Assembly: GCA_028287135.1 (NCBI GenBank)
Contig: JAQBQE010000041.1
Span: 1 to 51,552 of the forward strand
Length of the DNA stretch: 51,552 bases
Direction: 5' to 3'
Origin: Myxococcales bacterium
Lineage (GTDB): Bacteria > Myxococcota_A > Polyangia > Haliangiales > Haliangiaceae
Below the pieces are notes generated by a model. That model searched no databases. It was not told the origin of the DNA and saw only the letters and a program-made list of their open reading frames with translations. The position numbers and the translations under genes were made by a program. Shown in pieces: positions 44,086-51,552 of this stretch (position 1 is its first letter; each line of letters starts with the position of its first letter).

Positions 44086-45354
44086 CTACGCTCGTGTTCG
44101 TCCGATGTTGCGCGCGAACTGGATCGCGAACACCACGAAGAACACGATCGCGCCAGCCGAGAACACGAGCAGGATCGCGTCGAGGCGACCGATCAGCGCG
44201 AACCCGACGAACATCGTCAGCGCGAAGTCACGCTTGAGCGTCTTCGGTAGCGTGACCTTGAGCCACGCCCACGGTCCGTCGGGACGGCTGGTCAAGAACT
44301 CGGTGCTCTGAAACGCCCACGGGATCGCGGCGAGGTCGCCGGACTTGTAGACCTTCGTGATCAGCACGTACTGCGTGGTCTGGGTCAGCGCGAAGCAAGC
44401 GAGCGCGGTGATCGCGAGCGGCATCGCCCAGGTCACGCCGGCCATCTGCAGGTTGATCCCGATGCCGCCGACGTACGCGACGTTGCCGAAGTCGTCGGCG
44501 AGCGTATCGAGCCACTGGCCAAGGCTCGAGAACCGGTACTTGAGGCGTGCGAGCTCACCGTCGACGCCGTCGAGGATCGAGCCCAGGTTGACCAGCACCA
44601 TCCCCACCACGCCCGCGAGATACCCGCCCCGCGAGATCACGATTCCCCCTGCAACCGCGAGCAGGAAACAGAACACGGTGACGTGATTGGGAAGGATCGA
44701 CGTCCTCATGATCGCCCGGGTGACCGGCAGCGAGATGTGGCGGTTGATCCAGTACGCCGCGAGACCCTGGGCCTGCTTGCGCAGCGACCACACCATCAGC
44801 TTCTCCGCGGCACGCAGCGCGCGGCGGTCCGGCGCCGCGACGGTGAACGCGAGATAGGGCAGGGTGCCGGCGGCGATCTCGAGGCCGGCGAGCGCGGCGG
44901 TGATGCCACCGGGTGTGCGTGCGGCGCTGGCGAGCGTGGCCGCGCGCGCCCGGTCGACAATCACGATCGCGTCGTACTGGTCGCCGGGGAGCTTGGCCAC
45001 CGGGGCCGCCGAGCTCTTCCACGCGGCAGCAACCTGCTTCGGGATGTCCCGGTGGTAGACCCGATCGGCGCGCGCGACGAGAATGGCATCGTCATTTGCG
45101 CCGGGCGGTGGGCTCGTCGCGATCTCGAGCGCTGCGCCGCGGAGCCGGACGTCGTTGCGGTAGGCCTCGAGCGACGGAGGTGCGCTGTCCGCCGTCCAGA
45201 TCACCGTGATCGTGCGAGCGCCCGCATGTGCGAGATCGCAGGCGATCCGCAGCACGTACGGCATGCCGGCGACATCATCGTCGAGCTGCGGCCTCGCCGA
45301 GACCCCGTCGAGGGTACCCGCAAGGATCCAGCCTTCACCGGGAGCGGGACGCAT
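44086..45354 (-). CDS. CDP-alcohol phosphotransferase (DIPP-synthase-like) with decayed nucleotidyltransferase head
   Basis: 422 residues. The C-terminal half (about 205-422) has a perfect CDP-alcohol phosphotransferase signature (D262-x2-D265-G-x2-A-R270-x8-G279-x3-D283-x3-D287) and about six membrane helices. The N-terminal 190 residues resemble the nucleotidyltransferase half of bifunctional IPCT/DIPP synthases (the A-R-A-D-R-V-Y strand, the A-I-V-I-V-D strand), but the G-x-G-x-R and P-K-x-L catalytic motifs are absent. Thus the head is probably not active, while a separate intact enzyme is encoded at 42641. DIPP synthase joins CDP-inositol to inositol-1-P; other acceptors are possible. 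It is the last gene in the glycan operon, 16 bases after the flippase. Confidence 0.85.
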   Translation of the reverse strand: MRPAPGEGWILAGTLDGVSARPQLDDDVAGMPYVLRIACDLAHAGARTITVIWTADSAPPSLEAYRNDVRLRGAALEIATSPPPGANDDAILVARADRVYHRDIPKQVAAAWKSSAAPVAKLPGDQYDAIVIVDRARAATLASAARTPGGITAALAGLEIAAGTLPYLAFTVAAPDRRALRAAEKLMVWSLRKQAQGLAAYWINRHISLPVTRAIMRTSILPNHVTVFCFLLAVAGGIVISRGGYLAGVVGMVLVNLGSILDGVDGELARLKYRFSSLGQWLDTLADDFGNVAYVGGIGINLQMAGVTWAMPLAITALACFALTQTTQYVLITKVYKSGDLAAIPWAFQSTEFLTSRPDGPWAWLKVTLPKTLKRDFALTMFVGFALIGRLDAILLVFSAGAIVFFVVFAIQFARNIGRTRA

Positions 45355-45370
45355 TGCGGAGTCTTATACG

Positions 45371-46831
45371 TCAGCGCCGCAGCTCGCGCACGATCGCGCG
45401 CAGGCTGAGCCCGTGAAACCGCGCGAGTAACGTGGCGAGCGTGAGGAGCGAGATGCCGCCCACGGCCGCTAGCCGCAGGCCGGTCGCCATCGGCGGCAGG
45501 AGGTACGACAGCACGAACCCCGGCACGACCGCCACCACACCGCACGCGACGATGCTCGCGAGGTGCCGCACATAGGAGGCGGCCGACATTCCGAGCTGGC
45601 CGAGCGCGAGCGAGGCATGGACCGCGATCACGATCGGGTACCCGACCATGCGTCCGAGCGCGACCGCGGTGAACCCCATCGAGTCACCAAGCGTCGAGGC
45701 GAACACGATGTCGCCGGTCGCGAGCACGATCGCCGCGACCCCTGCCACGGCGAGGTTGCGGCCCGCGAAGCCCATCGCATCGAGCAGGGGCAGATAGAGG
45801 CAGTCGATGGCGCGGAGCAGGCCGACCACGCACAGCATGCGCACCGGGATCTCGATGTGCTCGACGCGCGGGAACACGAGCGTGACGATCTCCTCGGCAC
45901 CGACCATGAGGAGGACGAGCAGCGGCAACGCGACCGCCAGGTTCTGCCGGCTGAACCGGAGGAACTGCGCTGCCAGATCGTTCGGTCGCCCACGCAGCCG
46001 TGCGAGCGCCGGGAATGCGACCTGGGCGACGACGTTCGACACCCAGTTGATCGGATAGAGCACGAGCTCGTACGCGACACGGTACGCGCCGAGCGCCGCC
46101 GAGCCGAAGTAGAAGCCAACGACCTGGTGACTGATGTTGTTGTAGAAGTGCGCGAGGTACTGGCTGCCGGTGGTCTTGAAGCCGAACTTCAGCATCTCAC
46201 GCGCACCGGTCAGGCTCGGTCGCCCCCGCGGGCGCCACGGCCGGAACAGCTGCAGGCCGATGCCGGTGATCAGCACACGCGCGAGCGGACCGGCGACGAA
46301 GCACCACACCGGCTCGCCCATCGCGGCAAACACGACCTTGGTGATGCCGTCGCCCGCGTTCGCGACCGTGCGGACGACGGAGAGCTCCTTGAACCGCATC
46401 TCGCGCCGGAGCAGCGCGGCGGGGATGAAGTAGACGTTCTGGTACAGCAGCTTGGTGCCGTACGCGATCAGCATCCAGCCGACGATCGGCTCACCCTGGA
46501 TCCAGCCGACGAGGGGGCCGAGGCCGAGGACGAGGGCGAACGCGGCAACCGACGTGATGAGGTTCAGCCAGAACACGTCGTTCAGCGTCTTGTCGTCGAG
46601 AGACTCGCGCTGGATCAGCACGGAGCTGAGCCCCGCCTCGGTGACGAGGTCGAGGAAGTAGAACAGCGTGGCGGCGAGTGATGCGACGCCGAACTGCGTC
46701 GGCGTCACCCAGTGCCACATCAGGATCGCGAGCGCGCACGCGTCGAACACGGCGACGATCGCGCTCGCCGCTCCGACCCACGCAACCGCGCGCGTTACCT
46801 TCCGACCGATGTCGTCGGGTTCGGCGCTCAC
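45371..46831 (-). CDS. Wzx-like polysaccharide flippase
   Basis: 486 residues from GTG 46831, with a 4-base overlap to the upstream glycosyltransferase. About 12 to 14 membrane helices fit the MOP/polysaccharide-transport family (Wzx/RfbX, WzxC-like); R-A-V-A-W-V-G and L-A-A-T-L-F-Y-F-L-D-L segments match the N-terminal helices. It is expected to flip lipid-linked oligosaccharides across the inner membrane. It fits an O-antigen- or capsule-type pathway with Wzy-like polymerases, which are not visible in this window. Confidence 0.9.
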   Translation of the reverse strand: MSAEPDDIGRKVTRAVAWVGAASAIVAVFDACALAILMWHWVTPTQFGVASLAATLFYFLDLVTEAGLSSVLIQRESLDDKTLNDVFWLNLITSVAAFALVLGLGPLVGWIQGEPIVGWMLIAYGTKLLYQNVYFIPAALLRREMRFKELSVVRTVANAGDGITKVVFAAMGEPVWCFVAGPLARVLITGIGLQLFRPWRPRGRPSLTGAREMLKFGFKTTGSQYLAHFYNNISHQVVGFYFGSAALGAYRVAYELVLYPINWVSNVVAQVAFPALARLRGRPNDLAAQFLRFSRQNLAVALPLLVLLMVGAEEIVTLVFPRVEHIEIPVRMLCVVGLLRAIDCLYLPLLDAMGFAGRNLAVAGVAAIVLATGDIVFASTLGDSMGFTAVALGRMVGYPIVIAVHASLALGQLGMSAASYVRHLASIVACGVVAVVPGFVLSYLLPPMATGLRLAAVGGISLLTLATLLARFHGLSLRAIVRELRR

Positions 46832-47874
46832 GAGACGGCTCGAAGAACCTCGAGGTAGCGAGGAAGCACGGCGGTCACGCTGTAGGCGGACTCGACGCGC
46901 TGGCGACCCGCGGCCCCCATCCGCATGCGCAGGTCGCGATCGCGAGCGAGTGTCAGCAAGCGGTCCGCCCAGTCGTCGTCGGTGGTCGCGAACAGACCCT
47001 CGACACCGTCACGCACGACCTCGCGGTTGGCGCCGACCGGTGACGCGACCACGGGAATCGCCCGCGCCATGTACTGGATCAGCTTGAACGCGCACTTGCC
47101 ACGATTGTACGAGGTGTCGGCGAGTGGCATCACGCCGACGTGACCGGCAGCGAGCACGCTGACCTCGTTCTCGGGAGTCCACCGCACGAGCTCGACCGGG
47201 AGCCCGGCGAGGAACGGAGCGTCCAGCCGATCGGCCGCGATCAGCAGCCGCCCGCGCGTCTCCGTCAGCACCCGGCGCAGCGCCGACACGTACGGCGCGA
47301 GCTCCTTGAGGTTGTGTGACATCCCGGTCCACGCGATCGTGAACGGGCCCTCGGGATCCGGGCGCGGCGTGTACCGCTGCTCGTCGACGACGGTCGGGAT
47401 GATCGTGGTCTTCGACGGCTCGTTGGCGAACTCGGCCAGGTACGCGTTGCCGGCGACGACGTGGCGCGCAGCGTCGATGATCCGTCGGATCTTGCGTGCC
47501 TCGAGCCCCCACCGGTTGTGGAAGATCGCATCGTCGAAGTCGAACACCATCGGCCTGGCCGCGGCGACGTGCCGCTCGAGCACCGCGGTGAAGTACTCGG
47601 TCATCGGGCGCTGCAGCCAGATCACGTCGGCGCCGCGAATCTCGCGGAGCTGCCGGATCCGAGCGACGACGCTGAGCGGCTTGGCGAGCGCACGCCACCC
47701 GCCGCGCAGCGATCCCGTATCGCCATACACGCTCGGCGATGCGGGCAGGACGGTGCAGTCGACGTGGGCGCTCAGTGCGGGAACGAGCTGCTCGACCCGG
47801 AACCGGGCTGCCGGAACGCGGGTGCCTTGCGTGACGAACGCGACGCGGAGTCTCTCGGATCCCGACGTCGTCAC
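46828..47874 (-). CDS. Family 4-type glycosyltransferase
   Basis: 348 residues from GTG 47874, overlapping the asparagine synthase stop by four bases. A Rossmann-like N-terminal half (V-A-F-V-T-Q-G-T-R-V-P, D-F-D-D-A-I-F) is followed by the GT-B donor domain with W-T-G-M-S-H-N-L and K-L-I-Q-Y-M-A-R-A-I-P-V-V-A-S-P-V-G. E-x7-E is replaced by K-x7 spacing as in several members that lack the first Glu. The gene adds one sugar to a lipid-linked glycan; the donor is unknown, and dTDP-rhamnose is one candidate. Confidence 0.88.
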   Translation of the reverse strand: MTTSGSERLRVAFVTQGTRVPAARFRVEQLVPALSAHVDCTVLPASPSVYGDTGSLRGGWRALAKPLSVVARIRQLREIRGADVIWLQRPMTEYFTAVLERHVAAARPMVFDFDDAIFHNRWGLEARKIRRIIDAARHVVAGNAYLAEFANEPSKTTIIPTVVDEQRYTPRPDPEGPFTIAWTGMSHNLKELAPYVSALRRVLTETRGRLLIAADRLDAPFLAGLPVELVRWTPENEVSVLAAGHVGVMPLADTSYNRGKCAFKLIQYMARAIPVVASPVGANREVVRDGVEGLFATTDDDWADRLLTLARDRDLRMRMGAAGRQRVESAYSVTAVLPRYLEVLRAVS

Positions 47875-49772
47875 GCAGAAGCCGCTGCGCGCACGGCACG
47901 GCCGCTACGACGCTCGAAGACTTCGCGGAACCACAGCTCGAGGACGACGAGGTTCCAGATCCGATCGCCATGGTCCTCGCCGCGCTTGTGGCGAGCGAGC
48001 AGATCCTCGACGGCGTGCGGCGTGAACAGGCCGCGCTCGCGGGCGGCCTTCGACAGCAGCACGTCGCGCGCGAAGCCGTACATCTCGCCCGAGAACCAGC
48101 GTCCGAGCGGCAGCGAGAACCCGCGCTTGGCACGCTTGAGGATCGGCTCGGGGACGAGGTCCGCGAACGCGCGCTTGAGCAACACCTTGCCGGTGAGTCC
48201 CTTGATCTTGAGCGCGGTCGGTAGCCCGGCTGCGAGCTCCATCACGTGGTGGTCGACGAACGGCGCACGGACCTCGAGGCTGTTGGCCATGCTCGCGATG
48301 TCGACCTTGACCAGGATGTCGTCGGGCAGGTACGTGCGGACGTCGAGCTCGAGCAACTTGCCGAGCGCATCGGGGGCCGCCGACTGCGCGAGGATCGCGG
48401 CGAACCGCTCGGCGGTCGCGTCCTTCGCGAACCGGGCGCGCAGCTCGTGGGTGTAGAGGTCGGTCTTCTCGTCGGCGGAGAAGTGGCTGATGAACCGCAG
48501 ATAGCGGGTCGCCTCGTCACTGCCGAGGTGACGGCCGTACTCGCGAACCCAGCGCGCCGGGCCGCCGGGCGCGCGCATCAGCACCGCCATCACGCCGCGT
48601 CGTGCGAGCGCCGGCATCCGCTGGACGGTGTGCGCGACATGGGACCAGATGTAGCGCTTGTAGCCGCCGAACGCCTCGTCGCCGGCATCGCCCGACAGCG
48701 CGACGGTGACGTGCTTCTTCGTCATCGCCGACAGGATCCGGGTCGGCACCGCGGACGGATCCGCGAACGGCTCGCCGTAGCTGCGAACGATCGCCGGCAG
48801 CATGTGCATCATGTCCGGCTGCACGTGCTCCTCGTGGTGGTCGGTGCGGTAGCGCTCCGCGACCATGCGCGCGAACGGCAGCTCGGTCTTCTCGCCGATG
48901 CCGATCGAGAACGTCTTGACCGGTGCGCTGGTCGCGCGTGCCATCACCGCCACGACGATCGACGAATCGATACCGCCGGAGAGGAACGCACCCAGGGGCA
49001 CGTCGGACATCAGGCGGACCTTGACCGCGTCCTCGACGACGCGGCGGACCTCGCGCTCGGCTTCCTGCTCGGTGATCCCCGCGTAGCGCGGCGTGTGATC
49101 GATCCTCGCGTACGGCCGCGCGATCGGGGTCAGGCCGGGGCGCACGATCATCATGTGGCCGGGCGGCAACTTCTTGATATCGGCGAAGATCGTCGACGGA
49201 TGCGGCACGTACTGCAGTGCGAGGTACGCGTCGAGCGCCGCCATGTCGATGTCGTGACCGACGTGGTCGAGCTCGAGCAGCGCCGGGATCTCGGAGGCCC
49301 AGGCGAGGCCATGGCGGCCGAACGTCCAGTAGATCGATTTCTCGCCGTAGCGATCGCGAGCGAGCACGAGCTCGCGCTTCTTGCGATCCCACAGCGCGAT
49401 CGCAAACATGCCGCGCAGCATCGACGGCATCTTCTCGCCGTACTCTTCCCAGAGATGAGCGATGACCTCGATGTCGGTCTTGCTCTTGAACCGGTGCCCC
49501 CGTGCCTCGAGGTCGGCGCGCAGCTCGAGGTGGTTGTAGATCTCGCCCACCACCGAGATCGCGACGGTGCCATCCTCGTTGAGCATCGGCTGCGCCGCCG
49601 CCGGCGACAGATCGATGATCGCGAGCCTGCGATGCCCGAGCACGCACTCGGCATCGTGGTGAAAGCCGTCACCGTCAGGTCCACGATGGGCGAGCGCGTC
49701 GGACATCCGCCGCACCGTCTCGAGATCGCCAGGCTCGCCGTCGGGCGCGAGCATCCCCGCGATCCCACACAT
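47871..49772 (-). CDS. asnB: Asparagine synthase (glutamine-hydrolysing) family amidotransferase
   Basis: 633 residues from ATG 49772, which overlaps the upstream glycosyltransferase stop by one base (TGATG). The N-terminal nucleophile Cys2 (M-C-G-I-A-G) begins a class II glutaminase; R-G-P-D-G and the S-V-V-G-E-I-Y-N segments are present. The synthetase half has the pyrophosphate loop L-S-G-G-I-D-S-S. In glycan operons this family may amidate uronic acids or amino groups of the glycan rather than make free asparagine. Which applies here cannot be settled from sequence. Confidence 0.94.
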   Translation of the reverse strand: MCGIAGMLAPDGEPGDLETVRRMSDALAHRGPDGDGFHHDAECVLGHRRLAIIDLSPAAAQPMLNEDGTVAISVVGEIYNHLELRADLEARGHRFKSKTDIEVIAHLWEEYGEKMPSMLRGMFAIALWDRKKRELVLARDRYGEKSIYWTFGRHGLAWASEIPALLELDHVGHDIDMAALDAYLALQYVPHPSTIFADIKKLPPGHMMIVRPGLTPIARPYARIDHTPRYAGITEQEAEREVRRVVEDAVKVRLMSDVPLGAFLSGGIDSSIVVAVMARATSAPVKTFSIGIGEKTELPFARMVAERYRTDHHEEHVQPDMMHMLPAIVRSYGEPFADPSAVPTRILSAMTKKHVTVALSGDAGDEAFGGYKRYIWSHVAHTVQRMPALARRGVMAVLMRAPGGPARWVREYGRHLGSDEATRYLRFISHFSADEKTDLYTHELRARFAKDATAERFAAILAQSAAPDALGKLLELDVRTYLPDDILVKVDIASMANSLEVRAPFVDHHVMELAAGLPTALKIKGLTGKVLLKRAFADLVPEPILKRAKRGFSLPLGRWFSGEMYGFARDVLLSKAARERGLFTPHAVEDLLARHKRGEDHGDRIWNLVVLELWFREVFERRSGRAVRAAASA

Positions 49773-50938
49773 CAGGCGAGGCCCTTCTCGGCGATCAGGT
49801 CGTCGTAGAGCGCCACGGTCTCCTCGAGGATCCGGTCGGGATGAAACCGGTGCGCGACGTTGGCGCGGCCGCGCACGCCCATCGCACGGCGCTGGTCCTC
49901 GCTCGCTCCGATCACCTTCTCGATCGCGGCGGCCAGCGCGGCGGGATCGAGGGTCGGGACCTCGAACCCCGATTGCTCGTCGAGGACGATCCCATCGCGG
50001 TTTGCCGCATGCGAGACCACGCAAGGCAGCCCGCACGCATGCGCTTCGAGCACCGCATTCGGCATGCCCTCGAACAGCGACGGCATCACGAGCGCATCGG
50101 CCGCGTGATAGAGCGTCAGCATGTCCTTCACGGGCTCGAGGTACGTGATGTGCTCGCCGAGCCCGAGCATGCGCATGCCGACCGGAACGATCCGGCTGTA
50201 GATCTTGTCGCGGCGCCGTCCCGCGAGCACGAGGCGCACGTTGCTCGCCAGCTTGCCGCGGTGGCGCAGCATCGACAGCGCGAGGCCGAGGCCGAGCTGA
50301 TGCTTCTGCATCGCCAGCCGGCCGGGCAGGATCAGCACGATCTCGCCGTCGGCAAAGCCGTGGTGCGCGCGGGCTCGGGCGCGTTCGTCGGCGGTGGGCG
50401 GGCGGAACTGCTCGAGGTCGACGAAGTTGTTGATGATCTGGATCCGGTCCGGACGGACGCGCGACCAGTTGACGAGCTCTTCCTCGATCCCGCGCGAGTT
50501 CGTCAGCACGCGATCGCTCGTGGTCTGCAGCAGGAACTCGGCGGCGCCATAGAGCGGGCCCTGGTACCGGTTGCGAACGCTCGTCAGCACGACGGGGACG
50601 GGGGCCATCAGGGCGGCGAGCCGGGCCCACAGGTTCGCCTTGTCGCGATAGCTGTGGAGGATCGCCGGGCGCTCCTTGCGCAGCAGCTTGACCAGCCGGG
50701 CGAGCCCGACCGGACCCATGTCATCGACATCGAGCGCGTGGCGCGGCTCACCGGGCGGTAGGTAGCTCGCGTAGTGCGTGCGCGCCTCGTCATTGGCGCG
50801 ATAGAGGCAGAGGCTCGGCGCGTAATGCGGCGGGAGACGCCTCATCAACTCGAGGATCTGTCGTTCGGCTCCACCCTGTTGCAGGTGGGGGATGAACAAC
50901 AGCACCTTGTGGGGACCGTCGGCGGTCGACCGGCGCAC
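49772..50938 (-). CDS. Family 4 glycosyltransferase
   Basis: 388 residues, first in the five-gene glycan operon. The N-terminal L-L-F-I-P-H-L-Q-Q-G-G-A-E-R is a GT4 hallmark. The donor side has L-I-L-P-G-R-L-A-M-Q-K-H and M-P-S-L-F-E-G-M-P-N-A-V-L-E-A-H-A-C-G-L-P (the E-x7-E motif is intact). It likely transfers a hexose to the growing lipid-linked chain. Divergent from the inositol-3-phosphate synthase gene, with a 71-base spacer holding both promoters. Confidence 0.93.
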   Translation of the reverse strand: MRRSTADGPHKVLLFIPHLQQGGAERQILELMRRLPPHYAPSLCLYRANDEARTHYASYLPPGEPRHALDVDDMGPVGLARLVKLLRKERPAILHSYRDKANLWARLAALMAPVPVVLTSVRNRYQGPLYGAAEFLLQTTSDRVLTNSRGIEEELVNWSRVRPDRIQIINNFVDLEQFRPPTADERARARAHHGFADGEIVLILPGRLAMQKHQLGLGLALSMLRHRGKLASNVRLVLAGRRRDKIYSRIVPVGMRMLGLGEHITYLEPVKDMLTLYHAADALVMPSLFEGMPNAVLEAHACGLPCVVSHAANRDGIVLDEQSGFEVPTLDPAALAAAIEKVIGASEDQRRAMGVRGRANVAHRFHPDRILEETVALYDDLIAEKGLA

Positions 50939-50974
50939 GGTTCCCTATAGCACGGACGTCGGGGTTTGTAGGCT

Positions 50975-50999
50975 TGCACCGCCCCGTCGGTTCGGTGCA
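50975..50999 (+). promoter_or_regulatory. Inverted repeat overlapping the inositol-phosphate synthase ribosome site
   Basis: TGCACCG (50975-50981) and CGGTGCA (50993-50999) form a seven-base-pair stem with an 11-base loop in the 71-base divergent gap. The right arm overlaps GCAGG (50997-51001), the likely ribosome-binding site eight bases before GTG 51010. A folded leader could hide the ribosome site, or the palindrome could bind a dimeric repressor. Confidence 0.45.
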
Positions 51000-51009
51000 G
51001 GTTGCTCGC

Positions 51010-51552
51010 GTGCCTCTGAAGAAAAACGTCAGCGTGAAGCCTGCCGCGGGGAAGCTCGGCATCTTGCTCCCCGGGATGGGTGCCGTCGCCACCACGTTCA
51101 TCGCGGGCGTCATGGCGATCCGGAATGGGATCGGCAAGCCGATCGGGTCGCTGACCCAGCTCGGACATATCCGGATCGGCAAGCGCACCGATGAGAACTC
51201 GCCGGCGATCAAGGACTACGTCTCGCTGACCACGCTGGAAGACATCGTCTTTGGCGGGTGGGACATCTTCCCGGATAACGCGTACCAGGCCGCGATCCGC
51301 GCCGGCGTGCTCGACGAGCACAAGCACCTGCTGCCGATCAAGGCCGAGCTCGAGGCGATCAAGCCGATGACCGCCGTGTTCGAGCAGGCGTACGTCAAGA
51401 GACTCGATGGGCCCAACGTCAAGACGGGCACCTCCAAGATGCATCTTGCCGAGCAGCTGATGGAGGACATCACCAACTTCAAGACGACGAACGGCTGCGA
51501 TCGCCTGGTCGCGGTGTGGTGCGGCTCGACCGAGGTCTACCGCAAGCCGACC
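51010..51552 (+). CDS. ino1: Inositol-3-phosphate synthase (N-terminal part)
   Basis: 181 codons from GTG 51010 run to the right edge without a stop. After a short basic tail, G-I-L-L-P-G-M-G-A-V-A-T-T is the NAD-binding loop of myo-inositol-1-phosphate synthase. V-F-G-G-W-D-I-F, with N-A-Y-Q-A-A and N-F-K-T-T-N-G-C-D-R-L-V, matches the actinobacterial/eukaryotic-type enzyme. It cyclises glucose-6-phosphate to inositol-3-phosphate (1L-myo-inositol-1-P), the starting point for all inositol lipids. It is divergent from the glycan operon with a possible regulatory hairpin before the start, and lies 7.6 kb from the matching nucleotidyltransferase gene. Confidence 0.93.
   Translation, partial: MPLKKNVSVKPAAGKLGILLPGMGAVATTFIAGVMAIRNGIGKPIGSLTQLGHIRIGKRTDENSPAIKDYVSLTTLEDIVFGGWDIFPDNAYQAAIRAGVLDEHKHLLPIKAELEAIKPMTAVFEQAYVKRLDGPNVKTGTSKMHLAEQLMEDITNFKTTNGCDRLVAVWCGSTEVYRKPT

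Noticed and set aside
41963..45354. Phosphonate-degradation cluster (PhnW plus phosphonoacetaldehyde hydrolase)
   Set aside because: The HAD protein does not look like PhnX, having a phosphoglycolate-phosphatase-like pattern, and it is on the opposite strand from the PhnW-like gene.

Overview
The window looks like a chromosomal piece of a GC-rich, Gram-negative, predatory or social soil bacterium of the Myxococcota, most likely near Haliangium/Kofleriaceae. This is inference, not a database match. It rests on the very high GC and GTG-start use, the many cysteine-rich or Gly/Ser-rich lipoproteins, a Hanks-type Ser/Thr kinase beside an FHA-sigma54 activator, hybrid histidine kinases, and TolC/MlaC/RND envelope genes. 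I saw no rRNA, tRNA, CRISPR array, insertion sequence or phage gene.

Left third (1-19,000): signalling and housekeeping. A lipoprotein is followed by a hybrid histidine kinase with two receiver domains, tail-to-tail with a diguanylate cyclase. Then come two tandem heme-oxygenase-like proteins (the second apparently starting at CTG), an FHA-AAA+-Fis enhancer-binding regulator, a beta-helix lipoprotein, and a Ser/Thr kinase carrying a degenerate pterin-carbinolamine-dehydratase-like tail. A 382-base gap holds an inverted GTGGTC-rich repeat. It is followed by aconitase, an RNase D-like nuclease, a very large VIT/VWA/TPR/DUF2135-like surface protein and a papain-like putative peptidase.

Middle (19,000-33,500): two small tandem four-helix membrane proteins, a two-gene ferritin-like operon, an aldo/keto reductase, a TerB-like protein, further lipoproteins, a DUF2254-like membrane protein, a DUF72 protein, a phosphohexomutase, an MlaC-like periplasmic lipid carrier and a TolC-family channel.

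Right third (33,500-51,552): a surface glycan and polar-head-group locus. One minus-strand directon runs RND transporter, PhnW-like aminotransferase, divergent RpiB-like isomerase, PssA-like CDP-alcohol phosphatidyltransferase, then rmlA-rmlC-rmlD-rmlB. The last five of these are joined by 4-base start/stop overlaps, so dTDP-L-rhamnose is made here. A plus-strand group carries a HAD phosphatase, a sugar/alcohol-phosphate nucleotidyltransferase and a methyltransferase. Facing it, a second minus-strand operon carries a glycosyltransferase, asparagine synthase, a second glycosyltransferase, a Wzx-like flippase and a CDP-alcohol phosphotransferase with a decayed nucleotidyltransferase head. Divergent from that operon, the window ends inside an inositol-3-phosphate synthase gene.

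The most interesting reading is that inositol-phosphate synthase, the stand-alone cytidylyltransferase-like enzyme and the DIPP-synthase-like transferase form a CDP-inositol-type route. That route would build an inositol-phosphodiester lipid or glycan inside a rhamnose polysaccharide locus. An alternative is a phosphonate (aminoethylphosphonate) head group, suggested by the PhnW-like aminotransferase, but no PEP mutase is visible here.
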